Source: Setaria digitata (Eukaryota > Nematoda > Chromadorea > Rhabditida > Setariidae). From it: DNA of 64,000 nucleotides. The notes beneath the pieces were generated by a model, which was not told the DNA's origin, searched no databases, and saw only the letters and a program-made list of their open reading frames with translations. Both the position numbers and the translations under genes were made by a program. Shown in pieces: positions 1-12,613 of the stretch. Every line of letters begins with the position of its first letter. Position 1 is the stretch's first letter. The DNA lies in the NCBI GenBank assembly GCA_003640385.1, contig RCAB01000043.1, positions 179,340 through 243,339 on the forward strand, in the 5' to 3' direction.

Positions 1-3000
1 AGAAATTCCTACGAAAAATCAAAAGAGGATCTGAAAAACTTCGCCACCTTTTTCTCCTCTGTTATCAAAAAAAATTACCTCAATAATGGGTAGATGAGCA
101 TCAAGGAGCGTCTGTGGGGCTGTTCTATACCAATCAAAAGATAAATTACGATAAATTAGCAACGAAAACGTGACCGGCTTTAAGATCTGACAGGTGGATA
201 ATACTTCACAATCTTCCGAAAGAAGTGCACTGGAATGCAGGATATTAGCGAAAAATAACAAAAGACAAAAATATGATTCTAAAACAAAGGTGTAACTTGA
301 ATACTTCGGAATACTTCCAACAACATCAAGTACAGGAGCTAAAACATTTTTTTTTCTGGGATTCCAACATTTGGTGCACAAAAACCATACTCTTCATTTA
401 ATGTCATTTTGTGATTATATTTAACCACTCAAAAATTTAGTGTTTCATGGCCTTTCTTCAAAAAAATTTCTTTGAATTATTATGTATGGAAAAAATATAA
501 AACCTTACATCCCAAAGCATACATCGGTTAAGATGATTTGCATTGAGTCAATAATTGCCCTCCTTTCATGCTGCGCTGCGGAGACTGCATTAACAGCAGT
601 AAGCTTACCTAAAAAAACAATTACTTCAAGCAGGATCACTGAAAAGTTTTTTGGCTACTGTAAATTACTGTTGCACATTTTGGAGCTTATAACAAACTAC
701 ATCAAAACTGCAGCATCTAGCTCAAAAAAAGAAGTCGAATCATAAAAATACCAAAATCAATAAAAATGGCATTCAACGACATAGAGTTCTTTGGCACCAA
801 AATTGTGGGCGCTGCAAGCTCAATATCCAAACCAATTTTCAAAGGTGACTCTTCCATAAGATGTTTAAATCTTTGGGCAGCTTGTGATGCCTTTTCCGAT
901 GCATATGACTGCGCCTGGGCTGCCACTTGTGCTGCTTCGAGTTGAAATGGAAGAGCAAAACGCTGAAAGCAATGAGAAGGGAATGAATAGCAAATAACTA
1001 AATAACTGTGTCTTAACAAGCCATTTTTCTAAGGTTTTGAATTCTAAATCACATTCAGATTATAACAGTCAAATATCATCCTTAGAAGAATTGAAAGAAA
1101 AATATTTTCAAGCTAAAATGATACAGATATCTCAAAAACGGAACTTCTTGCTTTACCTAAATAAGCAGGATTTATAAGCAACTTTTAAGATGCGGAAAAC
1201 TTACTTTCATTCTTTCAAGCCAAAGGAAAAGAAGGACGAAACGCAAACGTGCGAAACGGCATTTAATGAAAAAATCGAGATCAGAAGGTTGCATATGCTC
1301 CCTCTCAGCTTCCGTACGATTGTACTGTTTTAAACTAAAGGACAACATCTCGTTTTCTTCATCACAAAGCGCCAATAAATGCGTATGCACTGTTGTTTCA
1401 GTACGATCTTCCATCGCTATCATTTTGACTCCACCTTCTATCTCCATTGTTCTCTGCATTTTTCAACGATTTTTCCAGAATTATGGGCATAACAAAGAAA
1501 GTTTAGACGGATATACATCCAATTCACCAATTTAAATGTATTCTAAAACAAACCACCCGCATTGTTATAGCGACTTGCACAACACTAATGCTAAGAGCAG
1601 TATCCAAGCATTTCGTTGAGCCAACATAAACTGATAAAGCATCAAAAACAACATTGACATGTAATTTGACGATTAAATCATTTCGGGTTTGTGCCAACTG
1701 CCGTTCACGTCGTGCATGGCTTAATTTGAGCGATTCAGAAGCAGAAGGCTTAGCCACGCTGTAAAACATTATTTTTAAACATTGAACTATTTTCCTTACC
1801 ACTATATTTGATAACTCTTTCAATTAATAGCTCCATAGTTTTGGAGATTGGAAATCTACTGACAATCAATACTTCTTCCAGGAAGAAATTAATGAGATGA
1901 ATTAAAGAAAGAATATCATGAGTTTCTTTACTGTACAGAACAAATTAAAGCTTACTCTTTCAGTGATCTTAGTATTTTATATGTGACTCTTTATAAGAAA
2001 CTAAACACCGNGTAAGCTTTCAGTGATCTTAGTATTTTATATGTGACTCTTTATAAGAAACTAAACACCGCAAAATTTCGAGAAGTAAGAATGGTGGGAC
2101 TGACTCTAATACAGTAATTAGTTACACTCGTTAATAAACAGTTAAAAAAAAAAACTCGTTCTGAAAACTATTAATAACGACCTTTGTTGACTTGAAGATC
2201 GCGAGAGCAGCATTTTTTTTTCCACAGGCACTGCCGCATCAACAAAGAGGACGCCAGCACCACCCTGACCTTGCATCCGTTTATCTTGTTTTTGCAACTC
2301 AGCAATCTTTGCTTGAAGCGCTTCAAAATATCGTTTCAGACCGATTAGCGCATCCTTAAATGTAACTGCAATCATTTCTAGTTCAAAATACATACATATA
2401 TTCACATATTTCATTGTTAACAGTGAAACACAATTACGCTCCCCAATATAAGGTTACTATAGTGAGAGAGAATAAACCTGATGCAGTGACACAATCATTG
2501 TTTTGAAAGAAATATCGATCGTCTGCTCCGTAGATTTGTACTCGGTTGCGAAGAATGGACTCTCCTTATTTGCCTACAAACATAAACAAAATAAGTTGCT
2601 TGATCTGAAGGAAATTTTATAGAAAACAGCACTTCAAATACTCTTTTATGTCAAAAGTTTATTAAAAGCTAATGTAACTCGAGTGATGCGAATAGAAACA
2701 GTAGTGATTAGAGCAAAATTATGAAAAATTTTAACCTGTATATACTTAAGTTGAAGCAAATTTCGATCATTACTGCGAGTACTGTCAATGACAAACAAAG
2801 TGTCGCGCCCAGGAATCAGACTTTTATACTGTGGCTGTTCGAATGTTAAATCACCTAAATAAGCCACTGCAACCATATCAAATGTACGCATCTGTAAGCC
2901 ACAACCCAAAGATTTGATTTGAATGGATAAAAACACTGTATCCGGAGTGCCAATGACAATTTCAACCTGCAAAACTGACTCCACTAATTCTTTTGGCAAA

Positions 3001-6000
3001 CTGCAGTGCCATTATTTTAGAAATTCTTAGACTGCAGATGAATGAAGATGAAGATCAAAAAGCAGCAGATGAAACAAATCAGGTAATTTCGTTAAGCTAT
3101 CATGCTTTAGCAGAATACAGAAATAAAAAAAGTTTGCACCCGTTTCAACGTAAAGTTCAAGTCGACTTGAATTTGCTGAACATCAGCCTTCTTTTCTTCC
3201 AGCTTCTCGGATCCTTTCTTTTGAACCCGCAGACTTTCTTCCGTTTCTGAGATTTCATTTGCTTCCATGATAGCGTGGATTTTTGCCAAGTCTTTAATTC
3301 TTGCTTTCTCAAACTAAGAAAAAAATCATGTATCATATATCATGATATAATTTTTAAGGATCACAGAACTGGGACATCACCAGCTGTCACAACTATTCTC
3401 AAGCTCATGAAAGACTGCTATTGCGTAAATTATATATGTGCAAAAATACCTCAACCGGAGGAGTTGTACCCAATGCATCAATTTCTTTTTCAGGAGCGGG
3501 AGTAGGAATGCTCAATATCAATTTTATAAGTTCCAATAAACGGACATCGGATATCGCTATGATAATATCAGGTAATTCACCCATTATCTTCATCCTGAAC
3601 ATACTTTCGTCCAATCAGAATGAAGAGAAATGCTAAACTTCGCTTGTGAATTTTTTAATGATTAAAAAAGGTGGGAGTTAACCACAAATGTGTTGCCTCT
3701 GGTTTAAACGGCTAAAGAAAAATGAATATCGAGAAGCACTGAAATTAATAAACAGAAATACGAAATATCGTTCCTATCAGAAATGAGCATAGTGTTGTAT
3801 AGGCTACAAAAATGAAATAAATTCATTCAAAACCCACAGATTTTCTTCCGTTTCTGAGATTTCATTTACTTCCATGATAGAGTGGATTTTTGCCAAGTCT
3901 TTAATTTCTGCCTTCTCAAACTAAGAAAAAAATCATGTATCATATATCATGATATAATCAGGTACGGAAATTTACTTGGGCAATTGTAAATCGTCTATAG
4001 ATGATTTATGAAAGGCGACATTCAATCCAGTCGGCTGCAACAAATGAAAATCTGATTTTGGTTCCAATTTAGCATTCATTCCACTTTGATAGCTGTCCGA
4101 GAATATCAGCTGCATATCAGTTAACTTCACAGAAAATTTATCGTACGCACGGTTTAGCAACTCCGTACGGCGATCTGTTTCCTACAAATTGAACAGTAAC
4201 CGCAGCGAAAAAAAAAAATTCTTTGATCTCCTCATTAAGAGTCACCTATTTTATTTAAGTAATTGGAAAATGATTACACCAAAGAACTCTAAAAACTTCA
4301 AAAACAGGAAGACAACAGTATTTCCGCACTATACAAAGAGAGTTCAAAATTACATTTTCTTTTACCAGTAACATATTAAAGCTAAACAAAAAGAAAAAAA
4401 TCATCTAGATTATAATGCAGAGCAGCAGAAACTGCGCTACAGTGATGGAATAAAGGAACAGAAAAATAACCTGATCAGGTGCTTTAAAACGTAATGCTGT
4501 TCATAAACGAAAAAAAAATGAAGCGAAACTAAGTAAACCGACATACTAAACACTAAATCAAGCGACATTACCTGATCACTAAGTAATGGTTTTTCAGTGA
4601 AAGGATTATTTTCTATTGTAGTTACTGTAAGTAAACCAAGATCTGCAATCAAATTTTTCTTTTTCTCGCCAAATATTCCATTTTCTGAAATAACGACTGT
4701 CAACGGTGCTATTCGTATATCAAGCATCAATTTCGTTCTAGTGTCCACAACGTGAGCTAATCCTGTGAGTGATCGTGATTTAACATCTTCGTAACGTGCC
4801 ATTGCTGCTGCTGTTAATCTAAAAAAGAAATATCGTAATACTATGAATACAGGTCAGCAATCTTCAGTTATCCTTCCATTAATAAATGTTTTATTGAACC
4901 AATCATACTTTAATAAAAACTTACTGGTTTAATCGCACACTTTCTGGAGGTCGCAATGCTTCGATGACAGTATTAATAGCTGGTGCATGGTATTTCATAA
5001 CTGTTGGTGCTAAAGCTACTTTGAGATACTGATCATATCCAGCTTTATCACGATCCAAAGGATTAGTATCGACAAGGACCGTTAACCAATTAACAGATTC
5101 ATCCTGCATAAACAAAACCTGCTGCCCACAGCCATCCATTCCCACCATTTTTATGCCACTCCTGAGTCTGCAAAACAAAAATCTTTTGGTAAAATATGAA
5201 ATTTAATAGCTTCCTTTCCTTTTCCCTGCAATACTTAATCATTTACTTGACAGCTTGTGCTGATGCACGATGTTCTATTCTGGTGGTAATTACGGATAAC
5301 TTCAAAGTTAAAGCATCTTCAATCACAATCATAAGTAAATTCAAATTAGCGATGACAATATTTTCCACAAAATGCTTCGGATAATCTGTCGGCGGAGTAT
5401 TTTCCTGAAATGATAGAGAAAAAGTTTATATCACGAGTATTCTAATTTCTTCTTCCTCCACTTCCAAGTCTCAAAAATTGAAATTCAAAACTATTAGTAA
5501 CCTGATAATCAATGGCGTCAAACAATTTGGCTTTCTCTTCTGCAGTCAAAGCCTCTTCAAACTTTGTCATAATATCGCCCGATGATAACGCTGTACTTCC
5601 TCCCTTTCCTTTCGCATCTCCGCCACCATTCCACCTGAACACATCACTTGAAACTTATCCTTTTTTGGAAATGTTCTTATTTTTCCTTTCAACTGAAGTT
5701 AGGAAACTTTCCAAATGTTCAAACTTCTTAAAAATAAAGGAAAAAAGAGAACTCCTTTGAAATTAGAACACAGACAAAATTTTCATTGGAAAATTCAGAC
5801 AAATATATATCTTACCAGCTTTTAGCCCAACCTATCCATCCTTGTGGTTGATCTTCCAGCCTTTTCAAGCCGCGCCTATCAATTTCCATGTCAGCTTGCT
5901 GTCGAGCGACATTCAAATTAAACACATCAAGATGCATTTCCGCTACCTAAAGTTACTCAGCAACATATCTAAAGAATTACTATTGAGGAAACGAGAGATA

Positions 6001-9000
6001 AAAACTCTAAATGGAGCAAAAGTTATAATCTCAAAATCCATGAGAGTCGATATTGACAGAGTGGAATATAATCTTATTTTGACTCGTCATCATCACAAGA
6101 AATAATACTTTCTAATTCTATAAATTTAATCGCACTACCAGAAGTAATGAAATGTTACCATTAAAAAGTTATTCGTTCTGCATTTCTCTGTCAGTGTGAA
6201 ATGAGAAGTGATAAATAATCAAAATTCAACGGATAAGTGTTTCTAAATTTTAAATGTACAAGGTATATATGTGAAAAAAAATTTCATTTCAGGCAAACGC
6301 AACTATAATAAATAAAATTAGAACAAATAATAACGGAACTGAAAAGACTTCATGGTAATGACTCTGAAAACATGTGTTCGCGATTTCTGGTTATTATTTC
6401 CTCATTTTCAACTTACCTGAATAATATTCTGGTCCTTGCTGCTAAGGGTCTTCTCAGTTTGTTTCCTTAGCCAAGCGTCTTTATAATCTCTTAACGATTT
6501 ACGATGTTTTTTCATTTTCTCCCAATTCCAGTTATTTCTACGTCTTCTAACGCTCTCCTCAACAATGGCATTGTACGCAAAATGCCACCTGAATAAATGT
6601 GTCAAATCAACAGCACAGTTGTTTGGGGAGTAAATCGAAATCATAATCAATTAAGCAATTCTTCACTTTGTGTATATAAACGAATCCATTCAAATAAATT
6701 TGAGAAATTACCATTCTTTGTAATGGCCTTTGTAGTCATTCAAATTCGGACGATATTTCAGATACTGCGCAGCTGTCCTAAATCTTTCCTGTGCTTCTAG
6801 CAATAATAGTAGATCTTGATACTGAAATTTACAAAATGCAATTGCCAGTACGTCCAAATCCAGAATGAGTTTGATTTTCGGTATCTTCCAGTTCGAACCG
6901 TCAGCTTCAGGTTTCTGGTTTAGAGCAAGTTTAGCTTGTAAGTTAATTGGTTCCAGCACTGCAAGTGTAACTGATAATAATGCCAAATAATTTCGCTAAG
7001 AAACCCTGTGAAAATTTCTAAGAAAATTACTAGAAAAATCCAAATCACTTCCTAGACATGTAAAACGGATATAAATTAAAGACATAACGTGCACAAGAAG
7101 AAGTAAGCATTTCTATAGACTAAATTCAAAAAATCAGCAACAGCGGAAAGAAGTTACGAAAAAAAAAAATTGCTAACATTCATTTTAAAACTAGACTTTC
7201 CTAGAAAAAAAAAACTTCGTAAAAAAATTCTCCAAGCTCGTGCCGGATTTTCTTACAACTTTTCAATGTCAGACCTTATTTTGAAACTATGTCTTCATAA
7301 AAAAATAAAATAAAAAAGAAAAGAAACTTGCATAGAAGACTTACAATACTTGTAACCAATTGGCTTTTTCTTCCCAATGACAATAGCGTCATTCATTGCT
7401 TGTAGAGCAGCAGCATTGTCACTCAAATCAGATATTAATTTAGAATCAGAATTCCAATAAACTGCAAGATTTTTTAGTGATACTAATTTGTAGACAATTT
7501 TTATAACTTCCTTGTGTATCGTTTCATTCCAATCTTCATCGGTGGTCTGCAAATTGCTTTCCATACTTTCCATATACTAAAGTAACTATAACAACACAGT
7601 ACATAGCTTAGTTTCAATCTGAGACTCACTTTCAGCATACAATAAGCATTAATACTACCCCCTTGGAACAAAAAAGCTTAGCTCAGATTTACTACGAAAG
7701 ACAACATGAATTTTACAAAATCCCTCATTTGTCTGTTGATTTTTATAAAAACCTTACTGACATTTTTAAAAATTCGTCAGATAAAAAAAACTGCATGAAG
7801 GAGAACAAAAACATTCTCAACACATTCAAGTCTCAAATTGGAAAATTCTTTTACTAGCTTATCACTGCTCATTTTGGAGCAGGTTATAATTTAGGCTTAC
7901 AAATCTATCTGGAAAAAAAACAAAAACCTTCACCTTGAAATCGATCGCTTCAAGAGTGGCACCAACGACAAATGGACGATTACGATTTGAATATTTATCT
8001 TCGTAACGAATGTGTATATCACGAATAGTCACTTGTAAGTTTTTAATTACTGTAGCAATGAATTTTTCCGCGAATGTATCCGGAACGAGGTCCGGTGACT
8101 CTAGAAGGTTAAAAAAAAACAAATACTTTGAAGTTCCAAATCAAAATTACTAGTATAATCTAGGACACCTTGTTTAGCACATTATACTTTTCTGCAGTAA
8201 GCTAATGTGATTATGTGATTTATATTTCGGATTAATCGTGAGTGATGCTTTAGCAATTAATAACAGAAAATGGACATAAAAAATATACAGTGAAGCTCAA
8301 TTTTGCAAACAGAACTTCCGAATTTGTAAAAATGAATGAAGGAGTCCGAAATTCACTTCTTTTCCTCTTTCTGTTCTCTTCAAGTCGTGCAAGTGCTTTG
8401 TCCTTCTCTTCTTTTTCATGTTTTTTTGCTTTTTCTTCATTGTATACAACACCTTTATTCGGAACAACAATCAAATTCAACCCTACAAAAAGAAAAAATT
8501 TTAGACGCACTAACGAGGGAAAGCAGAATAGAGATTATTTGAAAAATTTATTTTCCCGTTAGCTTCGCTTTCTTCGTCATTGTTATTTATTGTGGCTACA
8601 TTTACATAATGATCAGCATCACGATTGAAGCTGAGTGGGATTATACTACACAAGTATATTAAGCAACATTAAAAACTAACTACACTGAAGAAAAAACTTG
8701 TGCAAAAATTTCAGGCAAATATAAGTAGAGTAAATTTAAAAAAAAATTATGCAGGGTGAATTAGAAAAAAAAGACCTTCAATATCAGCAATAACTGGTTG
8801 ACGATAAAGATCACTCCACGGAATTTTTAAAACAAGCTTTGTAAGACAACCAATCTTCAATTTCACCGGTAGGTCGAAATCATCCAGCGCTGTTTCCTTC
8901 ACTTCCAAATTGGTTAATTTTACATCACCTGAAATACCATTTTTTGATCACTTTTATATCATTATTCACATTTATCATCAATATCACTTTTTAAATCACT

Positions 9001-9489
9001 CAGAAAACAATAAAAGAAATTAATGCACTGCCGCGATTCGCATAAACCGAATCGATGGAAGAATAAAAATTATCAAGATATTGAACACATTTTAAAAACT
9101 TTTGCACTCTTTCCCATTCAACCAATAATACAATTAAAAAAAAAAAAAACNGTTTATATCATCAATATCACTTTTTAAATCACTCAGAAAACAATAAAAG
9201 AAATTAATGCACTGCCGCGATTCGCATAAACCGAATCGATGGAAGAATAAAAATTATCAAGATATTGAACACATTTTAAAAACTTTTGCACTCTTTCCCA
9301 TTCAACCAATAATACAATTAAAAAAAAAAAAAACAAATCATATTTATAAGCTTTGTATTTTCTCCATTAAAAAAAAAAACTGGACTCACCACCCCATATT
9401 CCGATATTCAACTGTGACGCATCGAGGTTGTTAACAAAATTACCCAGGACACGGTTTAAAACTTCGGCTACTACACTTTCAAAGACCAT
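1..9489 (-). CDS. vps13: VPS13 family bridge-like lipid transfer protein, N-terminal part (3' end beyond window)
   Basis: Large peripheral membrane protein that moves phospholipids between organelles at contact sites. The start at 9489 opens a chorein N-domain ([20 protein letters not shown], then [16 protein letters not shown] and [12 protein letters not shown]). Later blocks such as [55 protein letters not shown] and [20 protein letters not shown] are typical of VPS13 up to about residue 1360 of a family usually over 3000 long. Exons read, high to low: 9390-9489, 8776-8928, 8357-8482, 7934-8100, 7345-7576, 6712-6970, 6417-6588, 5816-5946, 5502-5634, 5247-5404, 4925-5167, 4572-4818, 3976-4181, 3450-3603, 3140-3313, 2736-2966, 2478-2573, about 2182-2365, 1557-1758, 1205-1453, 752-962, 509-608, 79-229 and 1-8. 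Phases agree at all junctions except 2478/2365. Boundaries are manual GT-AG calls. Which VPS13 paralogue this is cannot be decided without the C-terminus. Confidence 0.95.
1957..2070. repeat. Duplicated gap flank around single N at 2011
   Basis: Bases 1957-2010 and 2017-2070 are the same 54 bp, separated by an N at 2011. It lies in a VPS13 intron (between exons 2182-2365 and 1557-1758). The layout fits two overlapping contig ends placed side by side rather than a biological repeat. Confidence 0.85.
3831..3958 (-). pseudogene. Duplicated partial copy of VPS13 exon 3140-3313
   Basis: This 128 bp block matches 3224-3351 with about seven differences (roughly 95% identity). It carries the 3' acceptor, about 23 codons of the exon ([20 protein letters not shown] against [20 protein letters not shown]) and some intron beyond. 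It stops short of the exon's 3' half: the frame runs into a TAG soon after the homology ends, and no donor is evident. It lies one exon upstream of its source, between exons 3976-4181 and 3450-3603. Its phase (0) does not fit the preceding exon, which leaves two bases. It is best read as a dead pseudo-exon. Confidence 0.75.
8973..9334. repeat. Duplicated gap flank around single N at 9151
   Basis: Bases 8973-9150 and 9157-9334 are a 178 bp direct repeat with no difference noted, including the same 14-A run, separated by an N at 9151. It sits in the first VPS13 intron. As at 2011, this is best explained by an unresolved overlap of contig ends; the true intron would then be about 184 bp shorter. 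Confidence 0.88.
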
Positions 9490-9505
9490 CACTGAAAAGA
9501 AGCGT
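9490..9505 (-). promoter_or_regulatory. Probable spliced-leader trans-splice acceptor of VPS13
   Basis: On the minus strand a strong 3' splice acceptor (CTTCTTTTCAG) ends at 9492, leaving only TG before the VPS13 ATG at 9489. An acceptor two bases from the start codon, with no upstream coding exon recognised, is the usual appearance of a nematode SL trans-splice site. An ordinary intron ending in a non-coding first exon is the alternative. Confidence 0.5.
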
Positions 9506-10466
9506 GAAATGGAAGTCGGAGATGAAATAAGTGAAAAAATTTAACAACAACGAAGAATTTGACAGAGACTACATACTACTCTCTTCTAACAGTCAAGCAG
9601 TAAATTATTCATTTCAGGTAGTTTCCGAAAGAATGTTTATCAGAAGAGATGAAACGTCGCATTCGTATTTCTTATCATTGGAATTCAAGTATTATATAAC
9701 GAAATGGAATTATGATGTTGATGTAGTTCTGTTATAGTGAATTAATGGTGATGAAATCGAACATGAAACCCTGATTAGTCGGAGAGAGAATGAAAAGAAG
9801 TGCCTGAAGAAAGGTCCGAACCATTAAGCAGACCTAACCTCACATCTGGAAAGAAGAGTTTGAAGCTGAAACGGCACAAGAAGCAGATGGATGGCGCACT
9901 TTGAGAAACATCCCCTGTTACACGATGGCGTTGCAAAGGACAGGGGTCGATGAGTCACAAGTACAGGACAGGTGTACTGGTGCACTCTTATAGCTACCAA
10001 GCCAAGGTGTACGGCGTTCACGACCAAAAAACAAATCCTTAGTGGGCATTGCATCCCACTAGGTACCACTGTGAGCTGCTTCATCTCGCTGGAGAAGAGG
10101 TCTTTCAGCTGGCTGCTGAAGACATTCTGTCTTTTTCGATGTTTCCCGAAGAAAAGGAACACCTGTTAAGCTTCTTTTCTAAGAAAATGTTGACGTGAAA
10201 CGAGACCATCTTTAGCGACCAATTAGACTTTGATTACCTAGGGAAACACTAGGCACTGAAAGTTGTCAAGCACACACTAGCAATTAAAAAACATTTTACA
10301 TTTTCCGGCTGAATGAACCTTATCTATTCCACGAAACCACCCAAAACATACGAAAAAAAGTTATGCTAGCAATATGTGGCTAGATGACTTTCTTAAAGCG
10401 CGAAATTTTTAGTTCCGTGATGTCTCAGTTAATTAGTGACTTTAATTTACATCAGACCAATATTAA
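9506..10466. other. Upstream flank of VPS13 with a GC-richer block
   Basis: No convincing exon was recognised. Positions about 9820-10170 are visibly richer in G+C than the surrounding AT-rich DNA. They carry overlapping open frames on both strands: minus 9824-10162, cysteine-rich with a GTG rather than ATG at its 5' end, and plus 9972-10169. Neither resembles a known domain. The block could be a non-coding RNA, an untranslated exon or regulatory DNA. Confidence 0.4.
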
Positions 10467-11460
10467 TTAAGCATCAAAAATAGTGCGATCATCTCCAACC
10501 AGTGTTGGACATTTGAAACGTCCTACTGGTTTCATTTTAACCAAAATTTCCCATTGGTTCATATGCATCTGCACTAATTCAGGAACATTGATGAAAGTTA
10601 TTTCACTATAGTGAAGGCAATCCCTAGCTGGAAGCCGAAACAACGATGAAAATTTCCTCGACTTGGGATCCCTCAGCATCTTATCGGATAAAAGCCAACA
10701 ACAACTCATACGATACCTTTCTCATAAACGTTAATTACACCTACCTAATATCCTTTAAACTTCTACAACTGTACAATCACATTCCTAACTGACGTCTTTT
10801 ATCTCTAATCCTATCAACCAAAACAACTCCGAATTCCAATGCAACATCTTATGAAACCAAAACAAAACAAAACAATGAAACGTCAATTCGGTCAGTTGGC
10901 CTAAAGGAGTTATCTCATTACTGCTAGCTTCATGGACGATGCCGAGAACACAGGAACTTTCCTGTGGAAGGCTGCAATGTCGATCTTCAGTCCTCAGCCT
11001 TTTTTAAGGCAAGTAAAACATGATGTCCTTTGCAATTTTCACACCCTCTAAGAAATACAAGGGAAAAGCAGACAGATTTTGTTTCCCTACGGAACTCATG
11101 TAGATTCACTGAAGGTGATGCCAAAGTTCACTTGGATAACTTCTTTCAATTAACCTTAATCACTACCTTCAGCAAGCACTAAATTGAGGCCAGTGAAATT
11201 CACCAATGCCCCTAATTCGCATACCCAATTATTGAAAAAGTTCCTCACCATGGACTCTTAAGCTCACCATTACCTTTTAACAAAACTTCTCAGTTGAAAG
11301 TCCGAAATGATAACATTTTCTGACATTGCAACACATTAAGTAGCAACCATTAATTTAAGTTTTTATTCTATGCATGGAAACAAAACTTACATAGAAAGCA
11401 ATGCTAGAGTCATTTTCATCTCTCACCGCTTGCAACGGTAGATGGACACAAAAGCAATTG
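10467..11460 (-). CDS. Tentative small multi-exon gene, function unknown
   Basis: A minus-strand open stretch ends at a TAA at 10467-10469 and reads, in part, RKFSSLFRLPARDCLHY, ITFINVPELVQMHMNQWEIL and VGRFKCPTLVGDDRTIFDA. Possible earlier exons are near 11170-11250 (MVRNFFNNWVCELGALVNF followed by a GT donor) and 11391-11430 (VRDENDSSIAFY followed by GTAAGT). I could not join these in a consistent phase and recognise no family. Residue composition is protein-like, but no domain supports it. It sits between SAC2 and VPS13 in the same orientation. Confidence 0.3.
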
Positions 11461-12210
11461 TGTCCAAAAAACCAGAACCTTGAACAGTAACTGATAAGAT
11501 CTAGAATGAAGAAAACATAGACATGCAAAGTCGATACAATAGTCTCAGGAAAGTCCAGACAAATAAAAATGAAAACTAAAATTAAGTTGCAACTCAAAGA
11601 AGTAAATGCATCTATTACGAAAATTGCAATACATTTTATATTTTGTAATGTTACAAAGGTCAAACAATCAGTCAAAAAAGGCGTAGAATACACCAATAAA
11701 AATTTCAAGAGAACATGATGGCAATATTCATGTCAACTTCAGAACTAAATGATATTAATTACAGATAGTTTTTAATAATACATTAAAAAAAACGTATTAT
11801 AGAATTAGCAACATATTAAAAGAATCATATCATAGAATAACAGTACCTTCAGAGAAATCATGTTCACTTTTAACAGGACAGAGAGCGAAAGAACCTTTCG
11901 CCAAGATTTCATTACTTTCGAATTGTCATTCAGATTACAATCTGAAGGTTACAATTTAACCTCTCTTCAACTTCACAAACCTTTGTACATGTGCCAGAAG
12001 TTTAGTTAATTATACGTTCACTAAGATCCAAATTTTTGTTCTCTGAACTCCATTCAATATTTCACCATCTCAATAAAAATCCTGTATTACCAACACACAC
12101 ACAAAAAAGAAAAAAAAAAAAACAGGAGAATACGATCAAAACATATTTCTGTTGGAACAAAAATAATGTGTTGGTAAGATAAGTAGATATAAAACACCAT
12201 AATCTAAGAA
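11461..12210. other. Intergenic, downstream of SAC2
   Basis: AT-rich DNA following the SAC2 stop codon. I see no coding stretch with splice signals. Confidence 0.5.
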
Positions 12211-12559
12211 TCATAACAATATTATACGTGATTTTGAGTCAAGAATTTGCTGCCTGTATTGTGAAAAAGGATTGTGGGGACTTGAAATATTCGCGATTTG
12301 AGGATCGGAAACATCGGTGGTGACAGAATAACTACTCCTTGAAGAGCTTAGTTTAAATTTTTGAAATAATAAAGTAAAATCATCCTCTTTACCGGAAAGA
12401 TGAACATCCGACTTCGATGGACACATATGCGATACCTGAAACTGCTATTTTCGTTTATCTGATCTATTTATGTCAACAGTGTTGAAAATTTTGGGATGAG
12501 CTACGATATACTTTCAGCTATTTAGTCTTCTACCCGGATCAACTATAATCTCGCGGTTA

Positions 12560-12613
<54 letters not shown>

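Noticed and set aside
9824..10162. 112-codon minus-strand open frame in the GC-richer block
   Set aside because: No ATG, no recognisable domain, and the opposite strand is equally open.
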